NCBI GenBank assembly: GCA_964511945.1
Contig: CAZEHO010000013.1
Location: 7,122 to 71,121, forward strand
Direction of reading: 5' to 3'
DNA: 64,000 nt
Origin: CAZEHO01 sp964511945
GTDB taxonomy: Bacteria > Actinomycetota > Acidimicrobiia > Spongiisociales > UBA11373
Shown: one piece after another, positions 44,201-51,863 of the stretch
Layout: each line of letters starts with the position of its first letter
How positions within the stretch are numbered: position 1 is the stretch's first letter
Program-made: the position numbers and the translations under genes
The notes under the pieces: generated by a model
Told to the model about the DNA's origin: nothing
Database searches by the model: none
What the model saw: only the letters and a program-made list of their open reading frames with translations

Positions 44201-44635
44201 CTAGAAGTCTTCGAGGTGCTCTTCGAGGCTGGCCACCCAGCCGGCGGGAAGGCTCCAATGCCGGCCGCCGGACACCATGAGCTGCAGATAGCTGCGGGCG
44301 GGCGGAATGTCGCCGTCGGTGGCATCGCAGACGTGGACGAGCACCTTGTGGCGGCGCCCCTCTCGATCCATGGCCTGGACCTCCTTGGGCTCCCGGCCCT
44401 CTGCGGCCTCCTGGGCGTGGATCCCGGCGAGTTGGCCGTTGGGGACCTCGAAGACGGCACCCCACACCGTGTTGCCGCTCTCGGGATACACCGAGGGCAG
44501 GCCGCCGTCACCATTCGGGATGGGGAAGTGGAGCCGCCATTCGGGCAGATGGGCGATGAACTGAAACTCGGCGCCGGGGGCGATCTCGGAGAGTCGGTTC
44601 GGCTCGATATTCGCGTTGTAAGCGAAGTAGAGCAG
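44201..44635 (-). CDS. Gamma-glutamylcyclotransferase-like protein with probable CTG start
   Basis: 144 residues. The frame contains LLYFAYNANIEPNRLSEIA, the standard GGCT/AIG2 start (usually MLYFAYGSN), followed by NTVWGAVFEVPNGQLAG and an IHAQEAAEG segment with the likely catalytic Glu. In this frame the only codons between the upstream TGA and the LYFAY motif are not ATG, GTG or TTG; a CTG (44635-44633) sits 5 nt after a strong GAGGAGG, exactly where Met is expected. The next ATG in frame (44491) would lose the nucleotide-like binding loop. Family members cyclise gamma-glutamyl amines or act on related amides. Confidence 0.75.
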   Translation of the reverse strand: MLYFAYNANIEPNRLSEIAPGAEFQFIAHLPEWRLHFPIPNGDGGLPSVYPESGNTVWGAVFEVPNGQLAGIHAQEAAEGREPKEVQAMDREGRRHKVLVHVCDATDGDIPPARSYLQLMVSGGRHWSLPAGWVASLEEHLEDF

Positions 44636-44711
44636 TGGTCCTCCTCGACAACGGTGCGTTCAGGATTGTACCTCCACCCTGAGAAGCTCCGAAGAGCGCA
44701 GTGATCGTCAC

Positions 44712-44740
44712 GGGAACCTTTCCGGAGCTTCACACCGTCT
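44712..44740 (+). promoter_or_regulatory. Candidate ECF-sigma promoter upstream of the WhiB gene
   Basis: GGGAAC (44712-44717) is followed 18 nt later by CGTC (44736-44739), similar to ECF-type -35/-10 pairs. It lies about 50 nt ahead of the WhiB start. The match is short and unsupported by other copies. Confidence 0.3.
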
Positions 44741-44789
44741 TAACGGGTGTCTGGGTACAACAGCGCCAGGTGAATCCAGAGGTATGAAC

Positions 44790-45041
44790 ATGGCCGTGCA
44801 CTTCCAGGACCTGCTCGTCGATGACCGCCCGTGGGCCGCCTTTGCGGCCTGCCGGGATGCCGACGCCGACTGGTTCTTCCCAGGACCCGACGGGGACACC
44901 CGCGCTGCGATCAGGGTGTGCCGGGGGTGCCCGGTGCAGGAGGAATGCCTTGATTGGGCGCTGGAGACCCGGATCCGGTACGGCATCTGGGGTGGCATGA
45001 CCGAACGGGAACGGCGCCGCTTCCTGCGTCGCTCCGCCTGA
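44790..45041 (+). CDS. WhiB-family Fe-S transcriptional regulator
   Basis: 83 residues from ATG 44790, which sits 7 nt after AGAGG; the ATG at 44784 is too close to that site. Four Fe-S cysteines: Cys21, then Cys44-x2-Cys47-x5-Cys53 (CRGCPVQEEC). The GIWGG turn and a basic C-terminus (TERERRRFLRR) complete the family pattern. WhiB proteins bind sigma-A and DNA and respond to redox or NO. They are confined to Actinomycetota, so this is the clearest taxonomic marker in the window. Confidence 0.93.
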   Translation: MAVHFQDLLVDDRPWAAFAACRDADADWFFPGPDGDTRAAIRVCRGCPVQEECLDWALETRIRYGIWGGMTERERRRFLRRSA

Positions 45042-45089
45042 CCTGAGCTTCGTGGCATCATCGGGTCATCGTCGGCACTAACCTTCCGT

Positions 45090-45103
45090 CTATCAGTCGA
45101 TAG
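45090..45103. promoter_or_regulatory. Short palindrome upstream of glutaryl-CoA dehydrogenase gene
   Basis: CTATC-AGTC-GATAG, 5-bp perfect arms, 12 nt before the ATG at 45115. A site in this position could bind a TetR-like regulator or a repressor. Confidence 0.3.
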
Positions 45104-45114
45104 GTAGCGTGACC

Positions 45115-46302
45115 ATGACTCATCATCCTGTTCGTCCCGGGACTGCTGATCCGCGGGATTTCCTTGCCACCGGTGTGTTGTTGGATGATCAGGAGCGGAT
45201 GATCCGCGACACGGTGCGTCAGTTCGTGGCGGATCAGATCCTGCCGGATATTGCCGATTGGTTCGAGGCCGGAACCTTCCCCAAGGAATTGGGAAAGGAG
45301 ATGGGTGCGTTGGGCCTGTTGGGAATGCATTTGGAGGGGTACGGGTGTGCCGGCACCTCGAATGTCGAGTACGGGCTTGCCTGTCTGGAGCTGGAGGCCG
45401 GCGATTCGGGGACCCGCAGTTTCGTTTCGGTGCAGGGGTCGTTGTCGATGTTCCCGATCTGGGCGTTTGGGTCGGAGGAGCAGAAGCAGCAGTGGCTGCC
45501 CGGTATGGCGGCGGGTGAGGTGATCGGGTGTTTCGGGCTCACGGAGGCGGATGCCGGGTCGGATCCGGGTGCGATGCGGACCCGGGCGCGCCGTGACGGT
45601 GACGACTGGGTGCTGGATGGCTCCAAGATGTGGATCACATCGGGCAACATCGCCGATGTGGCGATCGTGTGGGCACAGACGGATGGGGGGATCCGGGGGT
45701 TCATCGTTCCGACCGGTACTCCGGGGTTCTCTGCGAATGAGATCCATCAGAAGCTGTCGTTGCGGGCATCGGTGACCTCGGAGCTGGTGCTGGATGGGGT
45801 GCGGCTTCCCGGTGATGCGGTGCTGCCCGGTGTCGTCGGGTTGAAGGGACCGTTGTCGTGTCTCAATGAGGCACGTTTCGGGATTCTCTTCGGTGCCGTC
45901 GGTGCGGCTCGGGCCTGTTACGAAGCTGCGCTGGATTATGCGAGTGAGCGGGAGATGTTTGGGAAACCGATCGGGGGGTTCCAGCTGATTCAGCGGCAGT
46001 TGGTGGAGATGATGGTGGCGGTCAACAAGGGCATGTTGACTTCTCTGCAGATCGGACGGATGAAGGATGCGGGTCCGATCGACCCGGCCCATATCTCGTT
46101 CGGGAAGTTCGACAACGTCCGCATGGCCCTCGACGTGGCCCGCACCGCACGCTCAGTGCTGGGCGCCAACGGGATCACGCTGGAGTACCCGGTGATCCGC
46201 CACATGAACAACCTCGAGTCCGTCTACACCTACGAGGGCACCAACGAGATCCACACCCTCATCATGGGACAGGCCCTCACCGGCCTGGCGGCGTTCGAGT
46301 GA
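45115..46302 (+). CDS. gcdH: Glutaryl-CoA dehydrogenase (acyl-CoA dehydrogenase family)
   Basis: 395 residues from ATG 45115; GTG 45109 is an alternative. It has GTRSFVSVQGSLSM (the Arg-Ser pair that binds the glutarate end), GCFGLTEADAGSDPGAM, GSKMWITSGNIAD, and the C-terminal YEGTNEIHTLIMGQALTG, where the Glu is the catalytic base. It turns glutaryl-CoA into crotonyl-CoA using FAD, in lysine/tryptophan or aromatic breakdown. Codon use changes abruptly at about 46090: before it GAT, CAT and TTG are frequent, after it only GAC, CAC and CTC/CTG. Confidence 0.9.
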   Translation: MTHHPVRPGTADPRDFLATGVLLDDQERMIRDTVRQFVADQILPDIADWFEAGTFPKELGKEMGALGLLGMHLEGYGCAGTSNVEYGLACLELEAGDSGTRSFVSVQGSLSMFPIWAFGSEEQKQQWLPGMAAGEVIGCFGLTEADAGSDPGAMRTRARRDGDDWVLDGSKMWITSGNIADVAIVWAQTDGGIRGFIVPTGTPGFSANEIHQKLSLRASVTSELVLDGVRLPGDAVLPGVVGLKGPLSCLNEARFGILFGAVGAARACYEAALDYASEREMFGKPIGGFQLIQRQLVEMMVAVNKGMLTSLQIGRMKDAGPIDPAHISFGKFDNVRMALDVARTARSVLGANGITLEYPVIRHMNNLESVYTYEGTNEIHTLIMGQALTGLAAFE

Positions 46303-46370
46303 GCCGGGGGACCGGGAGTCGGGAACCGGACGAACCGATCCTGATCCGGCGTCTGCATCCAGTACCCAGC

Positions 46371-46409
46371 GCCCGGATCCGGGCTCGTTGAGCACGACGA
46401 GGCGAGCCC
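46371..46409 (+). promoter_or_regulatory. Two overlapping hairpins in the trpD leader
   Basis: A 14-bp palindrome (46371-46384, GCCCGGATCCGGGC) shares GGGC with a 7-bp stem at 46381-46387/46403-46409 (GGGCTCG/CGAGCCC) followed by TTGCTACCTT. The two cannot form together, the arrangement of an attenuator. No leader peptide with Trp codons was found, and it may instead be the terminator of gcdH. Confidence 0.4.
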
Positions 46410-46426
46410 TTGCTACCTTGCTCGGC

Positions 46427-47464
46427 ATGACCACCCAATCCAGCTTCTCCTGGCCGCCGATTCTGGGGCGCCTCATGGAGGGCGACGACCTCACCGAAGC
46501 TGAAGCCCGCGCCGCAATGAGCGAGATCATGTCGGGTGACGCCGATCCCGCCCAGATCGCCGCATTCATCGTTTCGTTGCGCACCAAGGGCGAGACCGTC
46601 GCGGAGATGACGGGCCTCGTGCGGGCGATGTACGACGCTGCCGTAACCGTCGATGCCGGCGATGATGTCGTCGACCTGGTCGGCACCGGGGGAGACCGGT
46701 CGGGCACCTTCAACATCTCGACCGCTGCGGCGTTCATCGCGGCCGGAGCCGGGGTCAAAGTGGCCAAACACGGCAACCGGAGTGTGTCGTCCAGGTCCGG
46801 GTCCGCCGACGTGCTGGAGGTGCTCGGGGTGCCCATCGATCTTTCCCCGGAGGCGACGGTGCGATTGGTCCGGGAGGCGGGATTCGGCTTCTTCTTCGCT
46901 CCGCACTATCACCCGGCGATGCGCTTTGCAGCCCCAGTCCGGGGTGCCCTGGGGGTGCCCACCGTGTTCAATTTCCTCGGCCCGCTGGCGAACCCGGCGC
47001 GCGCTCGCCGCCAGGCCGTCGGTGTCTCCGATCCGAAGATGGCAGAACGGATGATCGGCGTGCTCAGTGGCTTGGGCAGCGAATACGCCTTCGTGTATTA
47101 CGGAGAAGACGGTTTGGACGAACTCACCCTGACCGGGCCGTCGTACATCTACCGGCTGCGCGACGGTGAACTCACCCACGCGGAGTTCACGCCGGAAGAC
47201 TTCGGAGTGGCACGGGCGGGCCTCGAGGAGGTCCTCGGCGGGGATGCCGCCGAGAACGCGGGCATCATCCGCCGGATCCTCGACGGCGAGCGGGGCCCGC
47301 GGCGCGACATCGCGGTGATCAACGCGGCGCCGGCGATCGTTGCCGCCGGTCTGGCCGCCGGGTTTGGGGATGGAGTCGCTGCGGCCGTCGAGTCGCTCGA
47401 CAGCGGTGCTGCTGCCGATGTGCTGCAACGCGCCATCGACCTCGGGGCTGAACTGCGATCGTGA
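46427..47464 (+). CDS. trpD: Anthranilate phosphoribosyltransferase
   Basis: 345 residues from ATG 46427. Glycine-rich PRPP site GTGGDRSGTFNISTAAAF, then VAKHGNRSVSSRSGSADVLEVLG and FFFAPHYHPAMR, VFNFLGPLANPA. It transfers phosphoribosyl to anthranilate in tryptophan synthesis. It is not in a trp operon here: the next gene (4-nt overlap) is an acetyltransferase. The preceding 122 bases hold two competing hairpins. Confidence 0.93.
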   Translation: MTTQSSFSWPPILGRLMEGDDLTEAEARAAMSEIMSGDADPAQIAAFIVSLRTKGETVAEMTGLVRAMYDAAVTVDAGDDVVDLVGTGGDRSGTFNISTAAAFIAAGAGVKVAKHGNRSVSSRSGSADVLEVLGVPIDLSPEATVRLVREAGFGFFFAPHYHPAMRFAAPVRGALGVPTVFNFLGPLANPARARRQAVGVSDPKMAERMIGVLSGLGSEYAFVYYGEDGLDELTLTGPSYIYRLRDGELTHAEFTPEDFGVARAGLEEVLGGDAAENAGIIRRILDGERGPRRDIAVINAAPAIVAAGLAAGFGDGVAAAVESLDSGAAADVLQRAIDLGAELRS

Positions 47465-48057
47465 GCTCCGACCCGCCGGTCGTCCGGCGCGGATTCGCCG
47501 AAGACGATCGGCCGTTCCTGGCCGGACTGCTGTGGGATGCGTTCGGGCAGAAGTTCTCCCAGTTGCTGCGGAATCGGGAGTCGGCGATTCGGGTCCTCGG
47601 TAGTGGGCTCATTCAGTCCGGCGCGCTCACTGCCTATCGGGCACAACGACCCGTCGGGGTGATGCTGCTCAAAGACCGCGCCGGTCTGGAGTCGATGACG
47701 GCTCACTGGCGCGACTACGCAGATGCGTTCGGCCCACTCTCCGGAACTCTGCGATTGGCCGCCCTTGCCTTCATCGATGAGCGGCCTCCCCGCGATGTGC
47801 TCGTGGTGGATGCGATCTCGGTCGACCCGCGGGAACGGGGGAGCGGCATCGGCACCCTGTTGCTGACCGAAGCGGAAGCGGTCGCCGGCGAGCGCGGCCG
47901 GCCCGAGATGATGCTGGAGGTTGTTGCCGGCAACCACGGAGCGGTGCGTCTGTACGAACGGCTCGGATACCGGGTGACTGCAACCAAGTCGGCCGGGTGG
48001 CTGGGCCGGCGGCTGCTCGGGGTTGGCCCGTATCACCGGATGCGGAAGGCACTCTGA
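47461..48057 (+). CDS. GNAT-family N-acetyltransferase
   Basis: 198 residues, GTG start overlapping trpD by 4 nt. The acetyl-CoA loop is DAISVDPRERGSGIGTLLL, followed by LEVVAGNHGAVRLYERLGYRV. The N-terminal ~80 residues are longer than in minimal GNATs. Substrate unknown. The next gene begins 82 nt downstream; that gap holds a GGTGGCGCCACC palindrome. Confidence 0.82.
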   Translation: MSSDPPVVRRGFAEDDRPFLAGLLWDAFGQKFSQLLRNRESAIRVLGSGLIQSGALTAYRAQRPVGVMLLKDRAGLESMTAHWRDYADAFGPLSGTLRLAALAFIDERPPRDVLVVDAISVDPRERGSGIGTLLLTEAEAVAGERGRPEMMLEVVAGNHGAVRLYERLGYRVTATKSAGWLGRRLLGVGPYHRMRKAL

Positions 48058-48139
48058 ACGCCAGCGTGTGACCTTGGGCCCTTACGCCCGCCGGGAGGCT
48101 TGGCAGACACTGGTGGCGCCACCCCGATTGGAGGTGTTC

Positions 48140-50035
48140 GTGCGAAGGCCCCTGATCCTCCTCGTTCTGCTCGTCATGCTGGTGCCGGCCGCGCTCGCGC
48201 AGGCTCAGGAGGAGCGGGAGCCGCCGGAGGGAGCGATGCTGATCATCCTGGATGCGTCGGGGTCGATGAACAACGTCGATCAGGACGGAATCCCGTTCAT
48301 CGACAAGGCCAAGGACGCGGTTCTGGAGTTGATCGATGCGCTGCCCGACGGCACCCAGGTGGGCTTGCGGGTCTACGGACACCGGGAGCCGAATACGGAT
48401 GCGGTGCGGGGCTGCCAGGACACCGAACTGATCGCTCCGGTTGCGCCGCTCGATCGGGATGCGATTCGCACCGCCGTCGAAGGATTGGAGGCCTCGGGGT
48501 TTACCCCGATCGGGCTCTCGCTGACCGAAGCCGCCGCCGATCTGCCCGACGACGGTCCCCGGTCGATCGTGCTCATTTCCGACGGTGAAGACACCTGTGC
48601 GCCTCCCGATCCGTGTCAGATCGCAGATGATCTCTACGGCGAGGCTTTCGACGTGCGGATCGAGTCGGTCGGGTTCCTGGTGGGAACCGGGTCCGCCGCC
48701 GAGCAGCAGCTGCGATGCATCGCCGAGACGACCGGCGGTGGATACAACACCGTTGATGACGCCAATCAGCTGGTAGCCCGGCTTGGCGAGGTCACCGAGG
48801 AGATTCTCGGTTGGCGCCCTCCGATGACGCTCAACGGTGCGCTGGCGGAACTCGATGCTCCCCCCATACCGGTCGAGGTTCATCCGGACTGGGTTTCGGA
48901 AGAGCCGGGGGTGATGGGCAGGGCAGATATCGGCTCGATCATCCTGCGCGGCGACATCCGGTGGTGGCAGCTCGATCTCTGGCACGCGGAGGACGTCTGG
49001 GTGTGGGCGGATCTCGAAGTGCCCGAGGGCGAGCGGGCGGTTGGGATGTTCGAGGCGATCATTCTCGACTCCGAGGGCAAGCGGGTCGAAGGGTCGGTGG
49101 GGCACGGCGGCTACGCGGTGCGGGCCGAGCTTCCGATGGATTACAGCCCGATGATCGGCGCCGGCCTGCAGGATTCCCAGGGATATCGACCCGAAGGTCG
49201 GTACCTGGTCGGCCTGGCCTGGCACGGCACGCCGGAAGTGTTCCTCGGGTCGATCTATATGAGCGTCGAGGTGCTCGCCGATCCCGCGGAGTACCTGACC
49301 CGAACCGAACTGCAGGGTGCTCTTGATCCGGCAGATGCGCCGGTGCTCGAGTTGGCCGGGCTCGAAGAGAATTGGCCCGGTTGGAAGGGGAACTCGTACC
49401 GGGCTCCGCTTGCTTCGGGAGAGACCCGTTGGTATCGCCTCGAGATGGAGCGGGGGGACTTGATGAATGTGTTCGCCGTGTTCCCGGGCGACCGGTTCGT
49501 CGGCGAGGGAACGACCGGCCGGTTCACGATTCACCTCACGGACGCCGACGGCAGCCCGGTCGGGGCTGCCTTCGAGGAATGGCCGCAGCTGTCACAGGAG
49601 TTTGGGACCGACCGCCATCAGGCGACGGTGAGCGGGACCACGTCGCTCGACCCGGATCCGCTCCCGGAGACCGTGCTCGTGGGCTTCGAGTGGGAGGGTC
49701 CCGCCGGCCAGCAGAGCGAGATCCGCTTCGAGGTTGAGACGGATCACGACCCGTCGCGGGCGGAGGCGGCCGATCAGATCGAGGCCGAACGAGAGCGTCT
49801 TGCCCAGGAGGAGCAGGAGGAGCACGAGCAGACCGATTGGTCGACGACGACCTCGCGCGCCCCTACCACCACGGCCACCGCTCCGGCGACCGCCACGACG
49901 ACCCAGGCCGTGGCGCTCGACGGTGCCGGTGACGACGACGGTGGCAGTTTCCCACTCCCGGTTGCGATCCTGATTGGTGTTGTCGCCCTCGTTGGGATCG
50001 TCACACCGCTGATCATCCGCCGGATCCGGGCGTAA
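48140..50035 (+). CDS. Secreted/membrane-anchored von Willebrand factor A-domain protein
   Basis: 631 residues from GTG 48140, with GGAGG 5 nt before it. A signal peptide (to ~residue 22) leads into a vWA domain: the metal site IILDASGSM (Asp38, Ser40, Ser42), GFTPIGLSLTEA and LISDGEDTC. Then come beta-rich domains (~220-560), a Glu-rich coil, a Thr/Ala linker and a C-terminal helix (PVAILIGVVALVGIVTPLII) plus RRIRA. It binds metal-dependent ligands at the cell surface. Six cysteines in the vWA part may form disulfides in the extracytoplasmic space. Confidence 0.82.
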   Translation: MRRPLILLVLLVMLVPAALAQAQEEREPPEGAMLIILDASGSMNNVDQDGIPFIDKAKDAVLELIDALPDGTQVGLRVYGHREPNTDAVRGCQDTELIAPVAPLDRDAIRTAVEGLEASGFTPIGLSLTEAAADLPDDGPRSIVLISDGEDTCAPPDPCQIADDLYGEAFDVRIESVGFLVGTGSAAEQQLRCIAETTGGGYNTVDDANQLVARLGEVTEEILGWRPPMTLNGALAELDAPPIPVEVHPDWVSEEPGVMGRADIGSIILRGDIRWWQLDLWHAEDVWVWADLEVPEGERAVGMFEAIILDSEGKRVEGSVGHGGYAVRAELPMDYSPMIGAGLQDSQGYRPEGRYLVGLAWHGTPEVFLGSIYMSVEVLADPAEYLTRTELQGALDPADAPVLELAGLEENWPGWKGNSYRAPLASGETRWYRLEMERGDLMNVFAVFPGDRFVGEGTTGRFTIHLTDADGSPVGAAFEEWPQLSQEFGTDRHQATVSGTTSLDPDPLPETVLVGFEWEGPAGQQSEIRFEVETDHDPSRAEAADQIEAERERLAQEEQEEHEQTDWSTTTSRAPTTTATAPATATTTQAVALDGAGDDDGGSFPLPVAILIGVVALVGIVTPLIIRRIRA

Positions 50036-50044
50036 CGTCGCCGC

Positions 50045-50467
50045 ATGCTGGTGGTCTGGATCGTTCTCGGTGCATTCGCGATCGCCGTCACGGTGTGGGG
50101 GGTCGTACTCTCGCTCCATCGACGGATCCGTGATGCCTCGGACGTCGTCGATGCACTGGGCCCCATGCGGCGCTCTTCCGCCAACCTCTTCGGGGTGCAG
50201 GCGCGCGGGCGCGGACAGGTTCGGTGCAACGGGATCCTGGCGCTGACCGACCGGCATCTCCGCTTCGAGATGTACGCCCCGCGGCGCTCGATCGAGATTC
50301 CTCTCGAGTCGATTGTCGACGTGACCACCGTGCCCTCGTTCCTCGGCAAGTGGACGCTTCGGCCCCTGCTGCAGGTGACTTGGACTGCGGCCGACGGGCA
50401 GATCGATCGGGCTGCCTGGCTGGTTCGGGAACTCGATGAGTGGGTTGGTGCGTTGCCAACGCCATGA
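50045..50467 (+). CDS. Small membrane protein with PH/GRAM-like domain
   Basis: 140 residues from ATG 50045. One N-terminal helix (VVWIVLGAFAIAVTVWGVVLSL), then a beta-rich domain with VRCNGILALTDRHLRFEMYAPRR and IPLESIVDVTTVPSFLG, similar to bacterial PH/GRAM-like domains. Function unknown. Follows the vWA gene after 9 nt. Confidence 0.55.
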   Translation: MLVVWIVLGAFAIAVTVWGVVLSLHRRIRDASDVVDALGPMRRSSANLFGVQARGRGQVRCNGILALTDRHLRFEMYAPRRSIEIPLESIVDVTTVPSFLGKWTLRPLLQVTWTAADGQIDRAAWLVRELDEWVGALPTP

Positions 50468-50490
50468 GCCCGGCTATCGTCTCGCCAACC

Positions 50491-51177
50491 ATGAAGCGCT
50501 TGAGTCTGCTCGTCGTCGTGCTTGCCCTCGCTGCAGCCGCCTGCGGTGGCAACGACACCAGTTCGCCGACCGCAGCTTCGTCCTCGTCATCGTCCTCATC
50601 GATTGCGCCGAGCTCGAGCAGTTCGAGTTCCTCGACCGCTCCGGCGGCGACGTCGTCCGCCGCAGCTCCCGAGACCGAGGAAACGGTTCCCGCCTCGTCC
50701 TCAACTTCGTCGTCGACCTCGTCGTCGACGACGGAGGCTCCCGGCCCGGCGCCCGATGATGAATTAGCTCCGGCCCCCGACTTCACTCTGGCGCTCGGTC
50801 AGGGTGGTGAGTTCACCTTGAGTGAGGAGAGCAACCCGGTCTACCTGATCTTCTGGGCCGAGTGGTGAGGCACCTGCTCACGGGAGGTTCCCGTGATCGA
50901 TGCGGTCGCATCGGATTATCAAAACCAAATCACCTTCGTGGCCGTCGCCCAGAGCAGCACGCCTGAGGCATCGGCGCAGCGTGTCGGCGTCTGGTTCTCC
51001 CCGGACCGGCTGTTGTGGGGCTACTCAGACGAAATCGGCCCGTGGTACGGCGTGCGCGGCCAGCCGGTATCTGTGCTGGTCACGTCACGTGGCAAGGTCG
51101 CCTCGATGTGGTTCGGGGCCCTGCCGGAGGCCGACATCCGGGCGGAACTGGACACACTGCTGGCGCTGAGCGCCTAA
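50491..51177 (+). CDS. TlpA/thioredoxin-like lipoprotein with probable selenocysteine (in-frame TGA at 50866)
   Basis: 228 residues if TGA at codon 126 is read as selenocysteine. ATG 50491 opens a lipoprotein signal ending LALAAAAC; a long Ser/Thr/Ala linker runs to ~residue 95; then a thioredoxin fold starts APDFTLALGQGGEF and VYLIFWAEW. The next codon is TGA, then GTC S-R-E-V-P in frame, so the redox motif is W-U-G-T-C instead of WCxxC. The frame continues through VIDAVASDYQNQITFVAVAQ and the cis-Pro GQPVSVLV to a TAA at 51175-51177. A hairpin fitting a bacterial SECIS follows the TGA. As two genes neither half makes a thioredoxin fold. An unusual nonsense mutation is the alternative. Its TAA overlaps the convergent Lgt-like stop by 4 nt. 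Confidence 0.82.
50878..50896 (+). promoter_or_regulatory. Bacterial SECIS-like hairpin for selenocysteine insertion
   Basis: tcacggg (50878-50884) pairs with cccgtga (50890-50896), a perfect 7-bp stem with loop aggtt. The loop begins 16 nt after the TGA (50866-50868) and carries GG in its first three bases, as in the fdhF-type SECIS bound by SelB. It lies inside the coding region. Confidence 0.75.
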
Positions 51178-51863
51178 CTGGATCTTCGCCCGCTCCACCA
51201 TCGCCAGCCGGCGAGGCCGAGACCTGCCGCCGTCCCCACGAGATACCAGATCTCAGCGCCGCCGCCGATGGTCAGCCGCATCGGTTCGGTAGCGAGCCGC
51301 CCAAGTGAGGCGGCAGCCAGCGTCAGTGCGGCGATGATCCCGGGATGGGGAAAGCGGCGCTTCAGAAGCACCATTGCCAGGGCGGTCCCGATCAGCAGGA
51401 TCGCGGCGTAGGTCTCCACGGGGTGGCGGGTGATGTCGCTCCCGGCCGAGGCCATGGCCCACGGCAGGTCCGACGGTGTGCCTAGGCAGGTATCGCGTAC
51501 GAGGCAGCCGAGGTGCCATCCGGCAAGGCCGGTCAGCGCAGCCGGGGCCACGCCGTCGACGATCCTCCAGAGATCCGAACGAGCCAGGAGGCCCAGCGTC
51601 ACCAGGGCGGCGGCCGATGCGATGCCAGTGTCGACGCCGGAGCGGACGATCAGGATGTCGCCCGGATTGGTGATCGGGTTGGTCCCGCCGATGATCATGG
51701 CCCCGAGGCGTCCGACGAGCAGGCCGGCGACCGCAGCACCAAGGGCAACATCCCAGAGTTGCCGGGTGCAATCGGCGGCGTTGGTCCGTCCCGCCTCGAA
51801 CCACAACATCCCGTACAGGCCGGCGACCGCAATGGCCGCCGCTCCGACCAGGGTGAATTCCAT
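51174..51863 (-). CDS. Lgt-like integral membrane protein
   Basis: 229 residues, about 7 helices. The pattern GRLGAMIIGG, GTPSDLPWAMAS and RHPVETYAAILLIG resembles the GR-x-G-N and HP-x-Q-L-Y-E elements of prolipoprotein diacylglyceryl transferase, but shorter and with several changes; the invariant active-site residues are not all present. It is probably a diverged Lgt paralogue. It lies between two TlpA-like lipoprotein genes and is coupled to the Cys-type one by a TGATG overlap, so it may be specific for that thiol-redox set (inference). Confidence 0.6.
   Translation of the reverse strand: MEFTLVGAAAIAVAGLYGMLWFEAGRTNAADCTRQLWDVALGAAVAGLLVGRLGAMIIGGTNPITNPGDILIVRSGVDTGIASAAALVTLGLLARSDLWRIVDGVAPAALTGLAGWHLGCLVRDTCLGTPSDLPWAMASAGSDITRHPVETYAAILLIGTALAMVLLKRRFPHPGIIAALTLAAASLGRLATEPMRLTIGGGAEIWYLVGTAAGLGLAGWRWWSGRRSS

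Noticed and set aside
48107..48120. GGTGGCGCCACC palindrome as terminator
   Set aside because: No T-run follows and it lies close to the vWA ribosome site; too little to support a terminator.
50440..51177. Reading the Sec gene as two genes (stop at 50868, restart at 50893)
   Set aside because: The split breaks a thioredoxin fold exactly at the active-site cysteine; the second part lacks a ribosome site and the first lacks the fold end.
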